A stretch of 64,000 bases of DNA from Psychrobacillus sp044762655 (GCF_044762655.1 NZ_JBIWER010000006.1:62001-126000); one strand, 5' to 3'. Numbered from the stretch's first letter, positions 42,159-50,910 are shown. Numbers and translations: made by a program. The notes: a model not told the origin generated them from the sequence alone.

Positions 42159-42834
42159 TTTTCTTCTGCTCTTTCATCCAGTTTGCCTCTGCTTCGGTAA
42201 TTCTTAAATACTCTGGTACTACTGTATGCACTTCAGAAGGCTCCATTTTTTTCGCCATTTCTATTAAGACAGCAGCACTTGGTAAATCGAAAGCCGCATT
42301 AACTCGTTGAACTTTATCTCCAAGTACTTCTTTTATTTGCTCCCAGTGAATCGAAACGTCCAACCCGACAAATAAAACAGGCTGCTCCAAATTATCCAAA
42401 GTTGTCAGTAAATCTACTAAGGACATATGCGCCTCTTTTACTACTTCACCGTTACTATAAATTCCTGCAAATACATTGCCACGTCGTGCATCCATAATAG
42501 AACACACAACTCCTTGGAAATATGGTGCATTCTCTGCAAGTGAATGTAAACTCGATACTGAATATATCGGTACATTTAATGTCCAAGCGAGCGTTTTTCC
42601 TATCGTTACTCCAATTCGGACTCCTGTATAAGAACCGGGTCCTTTCGCAACAGCAATTGCATCTATTTCATTCGGTTTGATATTTGCTTTTTCCATTAAT
42701 TCTTCAATCGCTGGCATCGTACCAATCGAGTGGGTAATTTTCATCGATGATTGAAACGAGGCAAGTACCTGCTCATCCTTTACAATAGCTACCGCAAGCG
42801 GTGTATGTGATGTATCTATTCCTAACCAAATCAT
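42148..42834 (-). CDS. tsaB: tRNA threonylcarbamoyladenosine biosynthesis protein TsaB
   Basis: Non-catalytic ASKHA partner of TsaD, 228 aa: GIDTSHTPLAVA N-terminus, VAKGPGSYTGVRIG, and MDARRGNVFAGIY, all conserved in TsaB (YeaZ/YdiC). The start ATG overlaps the tsaE stop by 4 bp. Confidence 0.95.
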   Translation of the reverse strand: MIWLGIDTSHTPLAVAIVKDEQVLASFQSSMKITHSIGTMPAIEELMEKANIKPNEIDAIAVAKGPGSYTGVRIGVTIGKTLAWTLNVPIYSVSSLHSLAENAPYFQGVVCSIMDARRGNVFAGIYSNGEVVKEAHMSLVDLLTTLDNLEQPVLFVGLDVSIHWEQIKEVLGDKVQRVNAAFDLPSAAVLIEMAKKMEPSEVHTVVPEYLRITEAEANWMKEQKKNGN

Positions 42835-43283
42835 TCAAAAAGCTCCTCACATAATTGTTCATATCGTTTGCCAAAAGGCATAAACGTAAATTTTCGAGCA
42901 TCCCCTTCTAGACGAAGAATTTGAATCGCCAATCGTTCCGTTGGCAGATCTTCTTCTATTAAATGGGCCCATTCAATAATGCTGACCGCATCCCCGTAGA
43001 ATAGCTCGTCCCAGCCCAGATCTTCATCACTATCTGCTAGTCGGTAGACATCTAAATGATTTAACGGTAGCCTGCCCTCATATTGCTTTAATATAGTAAA
43101 CGTTGGACTGTTCACGTTTCGTGTAATTCCCAATCCCTTCGCCACACTTTTGGTGAATGTCGTTTTACCCGCTCCTAAATCACCTTCTAGCGTCAGTACA
43201 TCACCGCCATATAGTAAAGCTGCTAATTGCTCAGCCAGAGCCTTTGTTTCTTGCTCCGAATTAATCAATCGTTCATATTTCAT
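42831..43283 (-). CDS. tsaE: tRNA threonylcarbamoyladenosine biosynthesis ATPase TsaE
   Basis: P-loop ATPase, 150 aa, with Walker A GDLGAGKTTF, the VNSPTFTIL switch, HLDVYRL and SIIEWAHLIE. It drives the TsaBD complex. First gene of the operon; start ATG after GGAAAGCGACCG. In B. subtilis thiL (ydiA) precedes the homologue; here an unrelated region with a dispersed repeat does. Confidence 0.95.
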   Translation of the reverse strand: MKYERLINSEQETKALAEQLAALLYGGDVLTLEGDLGAGKTTFTKSVAKGLGITRNVNSPTFTILKQYEGRLPLNHLDVYRLADSDEDLGWDELFYGDAVSIIEWAHLIEEDLPTERLAIQILRLEGDARKFTFMPFGKRYEQLCEELFE

Positions 43284-43529
43284 CGGTCGCTTTCCTTTCC
43301 AGTTACATCTCTAATGCTTCTATTATAATGAAATACTGCAAATATTGTAAGTGTGGGGTCTTTAGAGAGCTTATCGCACTAAGAAAAACTAGGCATACAG
43401 ATGAAAGGCCCTTTAAGTTCAAGACCTGTTTCTATCGTTTTCAAAAGGCTTTGGACAGACATTTTGCTATATTATTACCGAGTGAATTTTTAAGGATGCT
43501 GGATGGTTGTGCTCTATCTAATAGTTGAG

Positions 43530-43641
43530 TACTACTCACTTAATTAATTGATTGAAGTGAAAGGTGGCGACTCTGCAGGAACGTAGTCACGAAGAGATTG
43601 AAGCCTGCTCGCGGAAAGCACCCGCCTGAAACGGAAATCAG
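43530..43641 (+). repeat. Dispersed GC-rich repeat, copy 2
   Basis: Begins TACTACTCACTTAAT, passes GATTGAAGTGAAAGGTGGCGACTC and ends CACCCGCCTGAAACGGAAATCA. Ends match copy 1 (8483-8693, opposite strand) while the middle (about 60 bp here against 160 bp there) differs. Confidence 0.6.
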
Positions 43642-43716
43642 TAGTTTCATTGTATAGATCTTCCAATTGGAAACTGGAAAATTTGAGTTCGGAGTACAAG
43701 AATTAATTCACTCATT

Positions 43717-43750
43717 AAAAAAACCATTTCGCAGTTTGTGCAAAATGGTC
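43717..43750 (-). terminator. Terminator of the YugN-like gene
   Basis: ACCATTTTGC paired with GCGAAATGGT (one mismatch), followed on minus by TTTTTTT. Confidence 0.85.
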
Positions 43751-43756
43751 TTTCAT

Positions 43757-44167
43757 TTATTGGACTAATCGTACGATTTTCTCAACAGCTTTCTCTCCAG
43801 CCGCAGTCCATTTATTTTGGTTTGCAATATGACCATCCTTATCAACTGGATCTTGGAATTGATTGAAGCCTGTGGATGTGAGAAGCGAATGCTCATCATC
43901 GTCTAAGCCAATATTCACAACATGCTTGATGACATAGGGCGTTTGAAACTTAATTTGCGCATCATAATTATCTAGCTCCCCCTGCACTACTTCGAATGGA
44001 AGTCGCAAGTAGATTGTTTCACCTTCATTTCGCCATAATACATTATCAAAACTGCCTTTATGGTAATCCCAATTTCCACCTATTGTATAGCCAAGGCTAT
44101 CAATTCGACTTCTTAAATCTCCAAAACCGATTTCCTTTCCTTCCAGTTCCGTTTGCAGCTGTAGCAA
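43757..44167 (-). CDS. YugN-like family protein
   Basis: 136-residue cytoplasmic protein of the YugN family (Bacillus). The LGYTIGGNWDYHKGSFD segment and IYLRLPFEVVQGELD are the recognisable parts. Function unknown in all species I know of. Start: TTG at 44167 with AAGGAG 9 nt upstream and an in-frame stop three codons earlier. Followed by its own terminator. Confidence 0.8.
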   Translation of the reverse strand: MLQLQTELEGKEIGFGDLRSRIDSLGYTIGGNWDYHKGSFDNVLWRNEGETIYLRLPFEVVQGELDNYDAQIKFQTPYVIKHVVNIGLDDDEHSLLTSTGFNQFQDPVDKDGHIANQNKWTAAGEKAVEKIVRLVQ

Positions 44168-44227
44168 ATGAATTCACTCCTTGTTCGTATCTTCCTTCTA
44201 TCTTTTCCAAGAATCGTTTGAAAAATA

Positions 44228-44839
44228 CTAGCCTCTCATCAATCGGTCCACTAGTTTTTTGAAGAACCCATCCTCAATTTCCATTTCCTCTACTTTTTGC
44301 ACGATTAAATCCGAAAGCATTTCATAAGCAGGCTCACCAAAATGCAACCCATCATTCTTCTCACCGACCAAAAGCTCCTTATAGTTTGGTAGTGAATATA
44401 ACATATGAAAGAAATCGATAAAATGACTCCCAGTTTCTTTCGCAACCTCTTGAACAGCGAGTGCATATTGCTCCATACGTTCATTCGTTCTATTCGGTTG
44501 AAGAGCCTCATCTACAGGTGCAGGACTGATTAATATCGTTTTTTCTGGACCGATTTGCTTTGCAAATAATGAAATATTACGCTTAAACGTTTCTAAATCT
44601 ACAAATTTATGGGTTGCCGAATCATTTGCGCCAAATAATACAGTCACCGCATCGGGGCGCTTCGATAATACGTCTCTATTAAAACGGAACATCGCCTGCT
44701 CCGTAGTGTTACCAGAGACTCCTGCATTGATAAATTTATAATTAGGCATTTTTGAACCTAATTTATGCGTTAAAATTGGTGTCGAGTAGCCTTCTTTTCT
44801 AGCGGTGATACTATCCCCGAAACAAATTACTTCCAACAT
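44228..44839 (-). CDS. SGNH/GDSL-type esterase or lipase
   Basis: SGNH hydrolase, 203 aa, no signal peptide, so intracellular. Block I GDSI (catalytic Ser near residue 10), block II AGVSGNTT (Gly), block III GAND (Asn) and block V DGLHF (Asp and His). It resembles the YpmR/TesA-like group; the natural ester substrate is unknown. Start: ATG after AAGGAG. It lies upstream of the YugN-like gene on the same strand, 60 bp apart. Confidence 0.87.
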   Translation of the reverse strand: MLEVICFGDSITARKEGYSTPILTHKLGSKMPNYKFINAGVSGNTTEQAMFRFNRDVLSKRPDAVTVLFGANDSATHKFVDLETFKRNISLFAKQIGPEKTILISPAPVDEALQPNRTNERMEQYALAVQEVAKETGSHFIDFFHMLYSLPNYKELLVGEKNDGLHFGEPAYEMLSDLIVQKVEEMEIEDGFFKKLVDRLMRG

Positions 44840-44949
44840 TTAACAAAACTCCTTTTAATAATATGTAATATAATTGAAACACACTATAAGTTTATATTTA
44901 CCCAAAAACGGATAAACAAACATAGATATTATGTTTTGGAGGAAGTTTT

Positions 44950-45996
44950 ATGGCTAACAAACGATTAACATGGGTTGACGTGACAAAAGGATTCTTAATG
45001 ATTTTAGTAGTAATCGGACATTATCCAGGTGAATTGAATTTCCCTTTCATCACTTATATATACTGGTTTCATATGCCAGCTTTTTTCTTATTAAGCGGAC
45101 TATTTTTCAAAGAATTAAAAGAAGAGCAAGACACAAAGGCCTCTATTAAAAAAAGGTTCTTACAGCTAATGGTACCGTACTTGTTTTTCCTAATAGCTAT
45201 AACAACTGTTCGTTATGGAATGGAGCTTGCGGGAGGAAACTTGGACTTATCCTGGTACTTACAGGATTTATGGAAATTAGTGATTGCAGGTCGTTTCGCA
45301 CGTGGTGCGTATGGAGTTTTCTGGTTCGTTACGACATTATTCTTTACATATTTATTATTCATGATGATGACAAAATATTTAAGTAGAATAAAGCAAATCG
45401 GATTGCTTATCGTCTTCTATATAGTTGCTCATTTAGAAAGTATTTTCGCTATGCAATATATTAGCGGTGCTCCAGACGAAGCGTCTCAAACAATTCCTAT
45501 GCTCTGGAATCTTGATGTCGTTCTAATGGCAATCGTCTATTTCGCTCTTGGCTATTATGCTAAATCAGTTTGGATGAACATAACGAGTCCATGGCTGATA
45601 GGAGCTCTTATCGTTGCAGTTACTGCAATAATAACAGATAAACTTGGATTTATTGATTATCATCTAAGTATGAAGTTTCTGCGATACGATCATTTACTGC
45701 TCGACTTAGTCATTCCGATTGCATTTATAATCGTTATTCTTGGTCTGTTCCAAAGAATTACTGCTATTCTATCGCTAGACTGGTTGGCAAAAATTGAAAA
45801 ACACTCGATCGCCATCATGTATTTGCATATTTTCACCGATATTATCCTAAACGATTATTTCCAATACGGCATTATTGGCTTTACGACTCTTGGGTTAATT
45901 TTACCAATTATAGCATCTATCGCCATTCAAAAGATGATACCATATGGAAAATTCTTTTTAGGAGATATACGTGCGAAGAAACCGATTCAAATCTAA
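44950..45996 (+). CDS. Acyltransferase-3 family membrane protein
   Basis: Ten-helix membrane acyltransferase of the OafA/fucose-4-O-acetylase type, 348 aa. It starts RLTWVDVTKGFLMILVVIGHYPG, the family motif with the catalytic-type His, and has FHMPAFFLLSGLFF and FWFVTTLFFTYLL. Members acetylate sugars of polysaccharides or wall polymers. Acceptor unknown. Start: ATG after GGAGGAAGTTTT. Divergent from the SGNH gene. Confidence 0.87.
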   Translation: MANKRLTWVDVTKGFLMILVVIGHYPGELNFPFITYIYWFHMPAFFLLSGLFFKELKEEQDTKASIKKRFLQLMVPYLFFLIAITTVRYGMELAGGNLDLSWYLQDLWKLVIAGRFARGAYGVFWFVTTLFFTYLLFMMMTKYLSRIKQIGLLIVFYIVAHLESIFAMQYISGAPDEASQTIPMLWNLDVVLMAIVYFALGYYAKSVWMNITSPWLIGALIVAVTAIITDKLGFIDYHLSMKFLRYDHLLLDLVIPIAFIIVILGLFQRITAILSLDWLAKIEKHSIAIMYLHIFTDIILNDYFQYGIIGFTTLGLILPIIASIAIQKMIPYGKFFLGDIRAKKPIQI

Positions 45997-46000
45997 TAAA

Positions 46001-46041
46001 AGCCCTAACCGAGAAACGATTGTGCTCGGCTAGGGCTTTTC
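46001..46041 (+). terminator. Terminator of the acyltransferase gene
   Basis: Stem AGCCCTAACCGAG/CTCGGCTAGGGCT with an 11-nt loop and TTTT. Confidence 0.9.
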
Positions 46042-46205
46042 CTATTCAAAAAATTTGCAGTCATGAAATCTTATATTAGCTATTTTAGCTATCTTGAATC
46101 ACAATAACAAATAAAATAGAACATTAGTTCTTATTATGTTATAATAAATTGGCAATTACATAGCAGGGTGGGCGGTTGGTCACTTTTCCTTAAGGAGGTG
46201 TTGCC

Positions 46206-46313
46206 ATGACAACATACCAGATGATGAGTTTGTTGATCCAGCTTAGCGCTGTAATGATAGCCACCTTTTCCATAGTAGTGACCATTATCATTTTCTTTGT
46301 AAAAAAGAAATAA
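46206..46313 (+). CDS. Type I toxin, holin-like (TxpA/BsrG-type small membrane peptide)
   Basis: 35-codon gene with a perfect AAGGAGGTG ribosome binding site 5 nt before ATG. The peptide has a short N-terminus (TTYQMMSLLIQ), one hydrophobic helix (about residues 8-31) and a basic tail (FFVKKK), the pattern of the putative holin-like toxin family found in Bacillus chromosomes and prophages. A TATAAT lies at 46140-46145. An antisense RNA promoter reads toward it from 46464. Expected action: membrane insertion and growth arrest if not silenced by the antisense RNA. Inferred from family features. Confidence 0.8.
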   Translation: MTTYQMMSLLIQLSAVMIATFSIVVTIIIFFVKKK

Positions 46314-46429
46314 CCGTCCCCTGAGCTAAAGGTTTGACGGTTATTCTGACCTTGGACCAACCGCTCTTTCTGCGGTCTGTAATTGCTGACTGGATATTCG
46401 CGTATCCAGTCTTTATAGTCTATGTTTCT
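46301..46429 (-). ncRNA. Antisense antitoxin RNA of the type I toxin (RatA-like)
   Basis: The minus-strand promoter TTGAAT-17 bp-TATAAT (46464-46436) would start an RNA near 46429. It would end at a hairpin AACCGTC/GACGGTT (46342-46312) followed by ATTTCTTTTTT. The roughly 130-nt RNA is complementary to the whole 3' untranslated region and the last codons of the toxin mRNA. Confidence 0.7.
46388..46416 (+). terminator. Terminator of the toxin mRNA
   Basis: Perfect 9-bp stem GACTGGATA/TATCCAGTC with TTCGCG loop, followed by TTTAT. It places the toxin mRNA 3' end near 46415, giving about 110 nt of overlap with the antisense RNA. Confidence 0.65.
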
Positions 46430-46435
46430 ATGTTC

Positions 46436-46464
46436 ATTATATACAGATTGACTAGCGCATTCAA
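46436..46464 (-). promoter_or_regulatory. Promoter of the antitoxin RNA
   Basis: TTGAAT (46464-46459) and perfect TATAAT (46441-46436) with 17-bp spacing on the minus strand, stronger than the apparent toxin promoter. This balance is usual for type I systems. Confidence 0.75.
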
Positions 46465-46490
46465 CCAATATGAGCATTCCAACTTTTGAC

Positions 46491-47396
46491 TTAGTGAAAC
46501 ACAATCGTCTTGTTCCCTTCAACGATAATACGATTTTCTAAATGCCACTTCACTGCCTTTGCTAATACTCGACGCTCAATGGTGCGACCAATTTTCTTTA
46601 ACTCCCCAACGTTATCTCGATGGTCCACCCGCTCCACATCTTGTTCGATAATAGGACCTTCATCTAAATTATTCGTTACATAATGGGAAGTAGCCCCAAT
46701 TAGCTTTACTCCTCGCTCGTATGCGCGCTCGTATGGACCGGCTCCGATGAACGCTGGTAGGAATGAATGGTGGATATTGATAATGCGATTTTCAAAATGG
46801 TCCACAAACTCGGATGTTAGTATTTGCATGTAGCGAGCAAGAATTAGTAAATCTACATTGTATTCCTCCATTAGCCGAATTTGTTCAGCTTCCACTTGTT
46901 TCCGAATATCTTTGTTTGTTGGGATAAAATAATATGGAATACCTAATGCTTCAACAAATGGTCGCGCGTATTCATGATTACTGATGACTACGACAATATC
47001 AGTATCCAAATCCCCATTTTGCCACTCCCATAAAAGCTCCATTAAGCAGTGAGGTTCCTTTGAAACAAATATGGCTGAACGTGTACTCTCCTTCGGATAA
47101 TGAAAGCTAAATTCCATATTATGTACTGCAGCAATTTGTTCAAAATCCTTTTCCATTTGAATAGCTTTTTCATTTAATCCCTCACAGTGATAAGCAATTC
47201 GGATAAAAAATGTTCCATTCTCTGGATTACTAGAATATTGGCTAGACTCAATAATATTGGAATGATGTGTATGCAAAAAGGTTGATAGTATAGAAACAAT
47301 TCCTGGTTTATCAGGACATTTTACTAGAAGACGACCGCGGTTTTCTAAATAAGCATCTTGCTGTTGATTACCTTTTAATTGCGCATTTATAGACAT
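46491..47396 (-). CDS. purU: Formyltetrahydrofolate deformylase PurU
   Basis: Hydrolyses 10-formyl-THF to formate and THF. N-terminal ACT domain (about 15-95, LLVKCPDKPGIVSILSTFL) and C-terminal formyltransferase fold with VISNHEYARPFVEALGIPYY, NLILARYMQILTSEFV-like ILARYMQIL, NIHHSFLPAFIGAGPYERAYERGVKLIGATSHYVT, which holds the catalytic His and Asp region of the family. I chose ATG 47396, 7 nt after GTGGGAGC; the frame is open upstream without a start signal. Length 301 aa is usual. Confidence 0.95.
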   Translation of the reverse strand: MSINAQLKGNQQQDAYLENRGRLLVKCPDKPGIVSILSTFLHTHHSNIIESSQYSSNPENGTFFIRIAYHCEGLNEKAIQMEKDFEQIAAVHNMEFSFHYPKESTRSAIFVSKEPHCLMELLWEWQNGDLDTDIVVVISNHEYARPFVEALGIPYYFIPTNKDIRKQVEAEQIRLMEEYNVDLLILARYMQILTSEFVDHFENRIINIHHSFLPAFIGAGPYERAYERGVKLIGATSHYVTNNLDEGPIIEQDVERVDHRDNVGELKKIGRTIERRVLAKAVKWHLENRIIVEGNKTIVFH

Positions 47397-47499
47397 ATAA
47401 ACAGCTCCCACAATATAAATATTAATTTCCTTATTATGCAACATTCGCCACCTCTTCTCAACCCTTTAGTAAATTAAATGAGTAAAGGGTTAAAATACA

Positions 47500-47541
47500 A
47501 AAAAAATCCAGATCAACATATATGCTGATCTGGATTTTTTG
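47500..47541 (-). terminator. Terminator of the first LysM-3D gene
   Basis: AAAATCCAGATCAGCA pairs with TGTTGATCTGGATTTT on the minus strand, followed by TTTT. The hairpin begins 2 bp beyond the stop codon. Confidence 0.85.
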
Positions 47542-47542
47542 T

Positions 47543-48274
47543 TTAGTTAATCACTCGAATTTTGACTTCTTTGACTCCCCAAGCAATTGCATTGTCATAG
47601 GAAGGCATAAAAACATCAATCTTATTTCCTTTAATAGCCCCTCCTGTGTCACCAGCTATCGCTTCACCATAGCCTTCTACCCACACTTTTGTGCCTAATG
47701 GAATCACTCGTGGATCTACAGCAATTACTTTTTGATTGGGGTTGGCTCGCAAGTCAATTCCGTATGCGGTCGTTCCCGAGCACCCCGTACAATAAGCTGT
47801 ATATGCCGTAGCGGTAACAATCATTTCTTTGCCGTAGCTTGTCGGCTCTTTAATAGATGACGATACGGTTATTTTGGGTGCTTCAGATGCTTCCGTAGGT
47901 GGAGAGCTTCTAGCTACAGTAGATGCAGCTGCTACCTTATTAACAGTTTCAGGGATTCCCTCCCCACTAACATTAAGTACATCACCTGGGAAGATTAGTT
48001 CCCCATGAATATTATTCCACTTCATCAGCGATTCCAATGAAATATTATGCTCTAAAGCAATACGAAAGAGATTATCACCTTTTTCTACAGTGTATGTCGT
48101 TGGCTCCTCTAAAAAATCATAAGCTACTTCTAAATCTAAAGCATCATCAAAAAGAATAGAATCTGTCTCGCTGTTTGACTCACTCGTGGCGACTAAAAAA
48201 GCGTCTGCTGCATACGTTACCGAACTCATGGAAAGAGTTACGATTAATGTTAATAACAATGTTTTTGCTTTCAA
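47543..48274 (-). CDS. Secreted LysM and 3D-domain protein (YocH-like)
   Basis: 243 aa with a signal peptide (cleavage near TYAAD, residue 23), a LysM peptidoglycan-binding domain at about 60-103 (TYTVEKGDNLFRIALEHNIS), and a C-terminal 3D domain with the three Asp of the name (YGIDLRAN, AVDPRVIPLGT, AGDTGGAIKG, IDVFMP). It is a likely muralytic or wall-binding enzyme like B. subtilis YocH/YuiC. Start: TTG, 7 nt after AAGGAGG. A paralogue lies directly upstream. Confidence 0.88.
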   Translation of the reverse strand: MKAKTLLLTLIVTLSMSSVTYAADAFLVATSESNSETDSILFDDALDLEVAYDFLEEPTTYTVEKGDNLFRIALEHNISLESLMKWNNIHGELIFPGDVLNVSGEGIPETVNKVAAASTVARSSPPTEASEAPKITVSSSIKEPTSYGKEMIVTATAYTAYCTGCSGTTAYGIDLRANPNQKVIAVDPRVIPLGTKVWVEGYGEAIAGDTGGAIKGNKIDVFMPSYDNAIAWGVKEVKIRVIN

Positions 48275-48376
48275 TACTAAATCCTCCTTACAAGCAATCT
48301 TTCAATCACTTTTAAATTTGACTCAGTATTGCCCAAAAACTTTCAAAACCAAACATTCGAATAAAATAAAAAGAAA

Positions 48377-48415
48377 CCATCCTCCCAAACAAGTAATATC
48401 TGTTTGGAAAAATGG
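48377..48415 (-). terminator. Terminator between the two LysM-3D genes
   Basis: CCATTTTTCCAAAC/GTTTGGGAGGATGG stem with G-U pairs on minus, followed by TTTCTTTTTA. Confidence 0.8.
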
Positions 48416-48445
48416 TGTTCATATCACATTATTTACCACTGAAAA

Positions 48446-49081
48446 TTACTCTAAAATTTTCAGTGTTATCTCTTGTCTGCCCCATTCAATAGCCCCGTCA
48501 TAAGTTGGGATGAATACATCAATTCGATTTCCTTTTATAGCACCACCTGTGTCTCCAGCAACGGCTTCACCATAGCCTTCTACCCATACTTTCGTACCGA
48601 GAGGAATAACTGCTGGATCCACTGCAATCACTTTTTCTTCGGGATTAGATCTCAAGTCGATTCCATAAGCTGTTATTCCAATACAGCCATAACAATAAGC
48701 AGTATAGGCAGTTGCTTCGACGATCATTTCTTTACCTGGTCCCTCCGGAGGTATAGAATCTGGATGCTTAACTAACTCTGTTTCACTATTCAATACTAAT
48801 CGGTCTTTTGGATAGATTACGTGATCGGTCAATCCATTCCACTCCATGAGCAAATCAACTGAAATATTATTAGCAGCCGCAATGTCGTGTAAGTTGTCCC
48901 CTTCTTTAACCGTATGTATAGTTTGTTCAGGAAGAATTGGTGAATCTTCCTTTCCGACAAGCATATCTTTTAGATTTTCATCCGGTAAACTCAATGGATC
49001 CACTAACGGTTCCTCTGCACTTGCTGCAGAAAAAGTCATACTTAAAAGTAATAATGTTAATATCGTCATTTTAATTTTCAA
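48446..49081 (-). CDS. Secreted LysM and 3D-domain protein, paralogue
   Basis: 211 aa. Signal peptide ends near SAASA (residue 22). One LysM (HTVKEGDNLHDIAAANNIS) then a 3D domain (YGIDLRSN, AVDPAVIPLGT, AGDTGGAIKG, IDVFIP). The 3D domain is nearly the same as in the neighbouring protein, while the linker between domains differs. Start: TTG 6 nt after GGAGGT; ATG 49102 lies upstream of that site. Separate terminators suggest independent expression of the two copies. Confidence 0.88.
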   Translation of the reverse strand: MKIKMTILTLLLLSMTFSAASAEEPLVDPLSLPDENLKDMLVGKEDSPILPEQTIHTVKEGDNLHDIAAANNISVDLLMEWNGLTDHVIYPKDRLVLNSETELVKHPDSIPPEGPGKEMIVEATAYTAYCYGCIGITAYGIDLRSNPEEKVIAVDPAVIPLGTKVWVEGYGEAVAGDTGGAIKGNRIDVFIPTYDGAIEWGRQEITLKILE

Positions 49082-49540
49082 TGTTCTACCTCCAAAATAC
49101 ATTTTCCATAACCCCTTTTATGTAATGCCCTAAAAATGAATAATACAAACCTTTTTGTATTTAACGTGAGTATGTGCACTGTTTTAAAGTGCTTCTAAAC
49201 CCATTTTTTATACGAGTATTTATATGGAAAGTATTTGTATCATTTTCATAGGAGTAGAAAAAGGATGTTTTTTCAGAAGAACGTTGAAGTAGAATATTCA
49301 TGAGAACGACTTATAATTTTTTAGGTGATGATGTGGATTAGAATACTATTTTATTGTTAAGGTATTGTTAATTTCATATATGGTGATAATTAACTAAGTG
49401 ACGACACCATTATAGTCCTAGTTAGAAGAACTCTCATCCCATTTCATTCTTAACATAAGTTTCAAATAGTGAAACGCAAAGCAAATATTTTGAATTACTT
49501 TTAGTAACCTTCTATACTAACTAGGGACCGAGGTGAAGAC
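49082..49540. other. Intergenic region between the LysM-3D and IclR genes
   Basis: AT-rich, with promoter elements near the right end (49490-49518). Short inverted segments such as TAATTAACTAAGTGAC are present. No gene or known RNA recognised. Confidence 0.4.
49490..49518 (+). promoter_or_regulatory. Promoter of the IclR-FMN reductase-OYE operon
   Basis: TTGAAT (49490-49495) and TATACT (49513-49518) with a 17-bp spacer, starting about 15 nt ahead of the ATG at 49541. Confidence 0.6.
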
Positions 49541-50293
49541 ATGACACAATATGAAGTATCGACATTGAAAAAAGGATTACTCGTTTTGGAACTTGTAAAG
49601 AAGAGTCAGGGTATTACACTGAAGAAAATTACAGATGAACTCTCTCTTAATAAATCAACTGCCTTTCGTTTACTCGCAACATTAGAGGAAATGGGCTATA
49701 TTTATAAATTGCAAAATCAGTTTTATATTAATCATAAAATGTTTTGTGAAAGCTTTGAGCGGCGTTCTACAATGGACTGGACCTCTTTGCAAAGCATTCA
49801 TCAAATTGCAAAACAGTTACAAATGAGTACCTATGTGGGAAAAATGGATGGAACTGATCTTGTCATGGCTCAAGTGCTGCATGAACCATTTTTAGAATCT
49901 GCGGATGAAGAGATTGGCAACCGCTCCAAATTACATCAATCTGCTTTAGGTAAAGTGATTTTAGCAAATTTACAAGAAGAAGAATTAGAGTCGTTACTTG
50001 AAAAATTGTCCCTTGAACGTGTAACTAAAAACACATTTGAGGATTCACAGCTGTTTCGATATCATTTAAAAGCTATCCGAGAGGATGGATATGCATTTGA
50101 TGATGAAGAACGTATTGTTGGTGTTCGCTGCATTGCACTACCTGTTTTTCGAGACGGGAAAGTCATTGCTGCTTTAGCAATAGCTGCACCTGCTGCTCAA
50201 GTTACTCGCAACAATACGAAGCGTATCGTGTCATCGTTAACAACCGGCAGTCACACACTTACAATGGAAATTGGAAAAAATTCCATTAAATAA
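49541..50293 (+). CDS. IclR-family transcriptional regulator
   Basis: 250 aa. N-terminal winged HTH (about 5-65: ITDELSLNKSTAFRLLATLEEMGYI) and C-terminal IclR ligand-binding domain with LHQSALGKVILANL and the DDEERIVGVRCIALPVF motif. It is the first gene of a cluster with an FMN reductase and an Old Yellow Enzyme, which it likely controls in response to an aromatic or unsaturated metabolite. Start: ATG after ACCGAGGTGAAG. Confidence 0.88.
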   Translation: MTQYEVSTLKKGLLVLELVKKSQGITLKKITDELSLNKSTAFRLLATLEEMGYIYKLQNQFYINHKMFCESFERRSTMDWTSLQSIHQIAKQLQMSTYVGKMDGTDLVMAQVLHEPFLESADEEIGNRSKLHQSALGKVILANLQEEELESLLEKLSLERVTKNTFEDSQLFRYHLKAIREDGYAFDDEERIVGVRCIALPVFRDGKVIAALAIAAPAAQVTRNNTKRIVSSLTTGSHTLTMEIGKNSIK

Positions 50294-50313
50294 ACATTTG
50301 GAGGAATCACATC

Positions 50314-50856
50314 ATGAAAGTAGTAGCAATAGTAGGAAGTATCCGTAAAGAATCATACAATTTACAATTAGCAAAACACGTACAAGCACGTTATGCGGAC
50401 AAGTTTGAACTAGAAATTTTAGACTTAGCACCACTTCCGATGTATAACCAAGATATCGAATTAGATGCACCACAGGAAGTATTAGACTTCAAAGCAAAAG
50501 TGAAAGCAGCAGACGCTGTTCTTTGGGTAACACCAGAATATAATTCTACAATCTCAGGTGTATTAGGAAACGCTATTGACTGGATGAGTCGCGTAGACAA
50601 AGTCATGAACGGAAAACCTTCTATGATTATGGGAGCTTCTATGGGGGCTTTAGGTACTGCAAAAGCACAAATGCACTTACGAGATATTTTATTTGCTAGT
50701 GGTTTAAATTCACCATTATTGCCAATGAATGAAGTATACGTTGGGTCAGCGCATACAAAATTCAATGGTAACGGCGAAATGACAGATCAAGGAACAATTG
50801 AATTTTTAGATACAGTAATTGCTAACTTCCAAGAGTGGATGAAAAATTACCTATAA
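50314..50856 (+). CDS. NADPH-dependent FMN reductase
   Basis: 180-aa flavodoxin-fold reductase of the FMN_red family. IVGSIRKESYNLQLAK binds phosphate of FMN, TPEYNSTISGVLGNAIDW is the hallmark loop. It may supply reduced flavin or act as a quinone or azo reductase. It lies 20 bp after the IclR gene and before the OYE gene; a terminator follows it, so OYE may be transcribed at a lower level. Start: ATG after TTGGAGGAATCACATC. Confidence 0.88.
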   Translation: MKVVAIVGSIRKESYNLQLAKHVQARYADKFELEILDLAPLPMYNQDIELDAPQEVLDFKAKVKAADAVLWVTPEYNSTISGVLGNAIDWMSRVDKVMNGKPSMIMGASMGALGTAKAQMHLRDILFASGLNSPLLPMNEVYVGSAHTKFNGNGEMTDQGTIEFLDTVIANFQEWMKNYL

Positions 50857-50867
50857 TACATGCAAAA

Positions 50868-50896
50868 CGCCTCTTCCTTGTCGAAGAGGTTTTTTT
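50868..50896 (+). terminator. Terminator between the FMN reductase and OYE genes
   Basis: CCTCTTC/GAAGAGG stem, 6-nt loop, seven T residues. It ends 14 bp before the OYE start, overlapping the approach to its ribosome binding site; it may attenuate OYE expression. Confidence 0.8.
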
Positions 50897-50910
50897 AAAA
50901 GGAGATAACT

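Larger units (their letters stand above)
43284..43756. other. Intergenic region upstream of tsaE
   Basis: Holds the dispersed repeat copy 2 (43530-43641), the yugN terminator (43717-43750) and AT-rich DNA that should include the tsa promoter. An open frame at 43328-43528 overlaps that promoter region, lacks a ribosome binding site and is not credited. Confidence 0.45.

Noticed and set aside
43328..43528. 66-codon plus-strand frame upstream of tsaE
   Set aside because: It overlaps the likely tsa promoter region and shows no start signal or homology.
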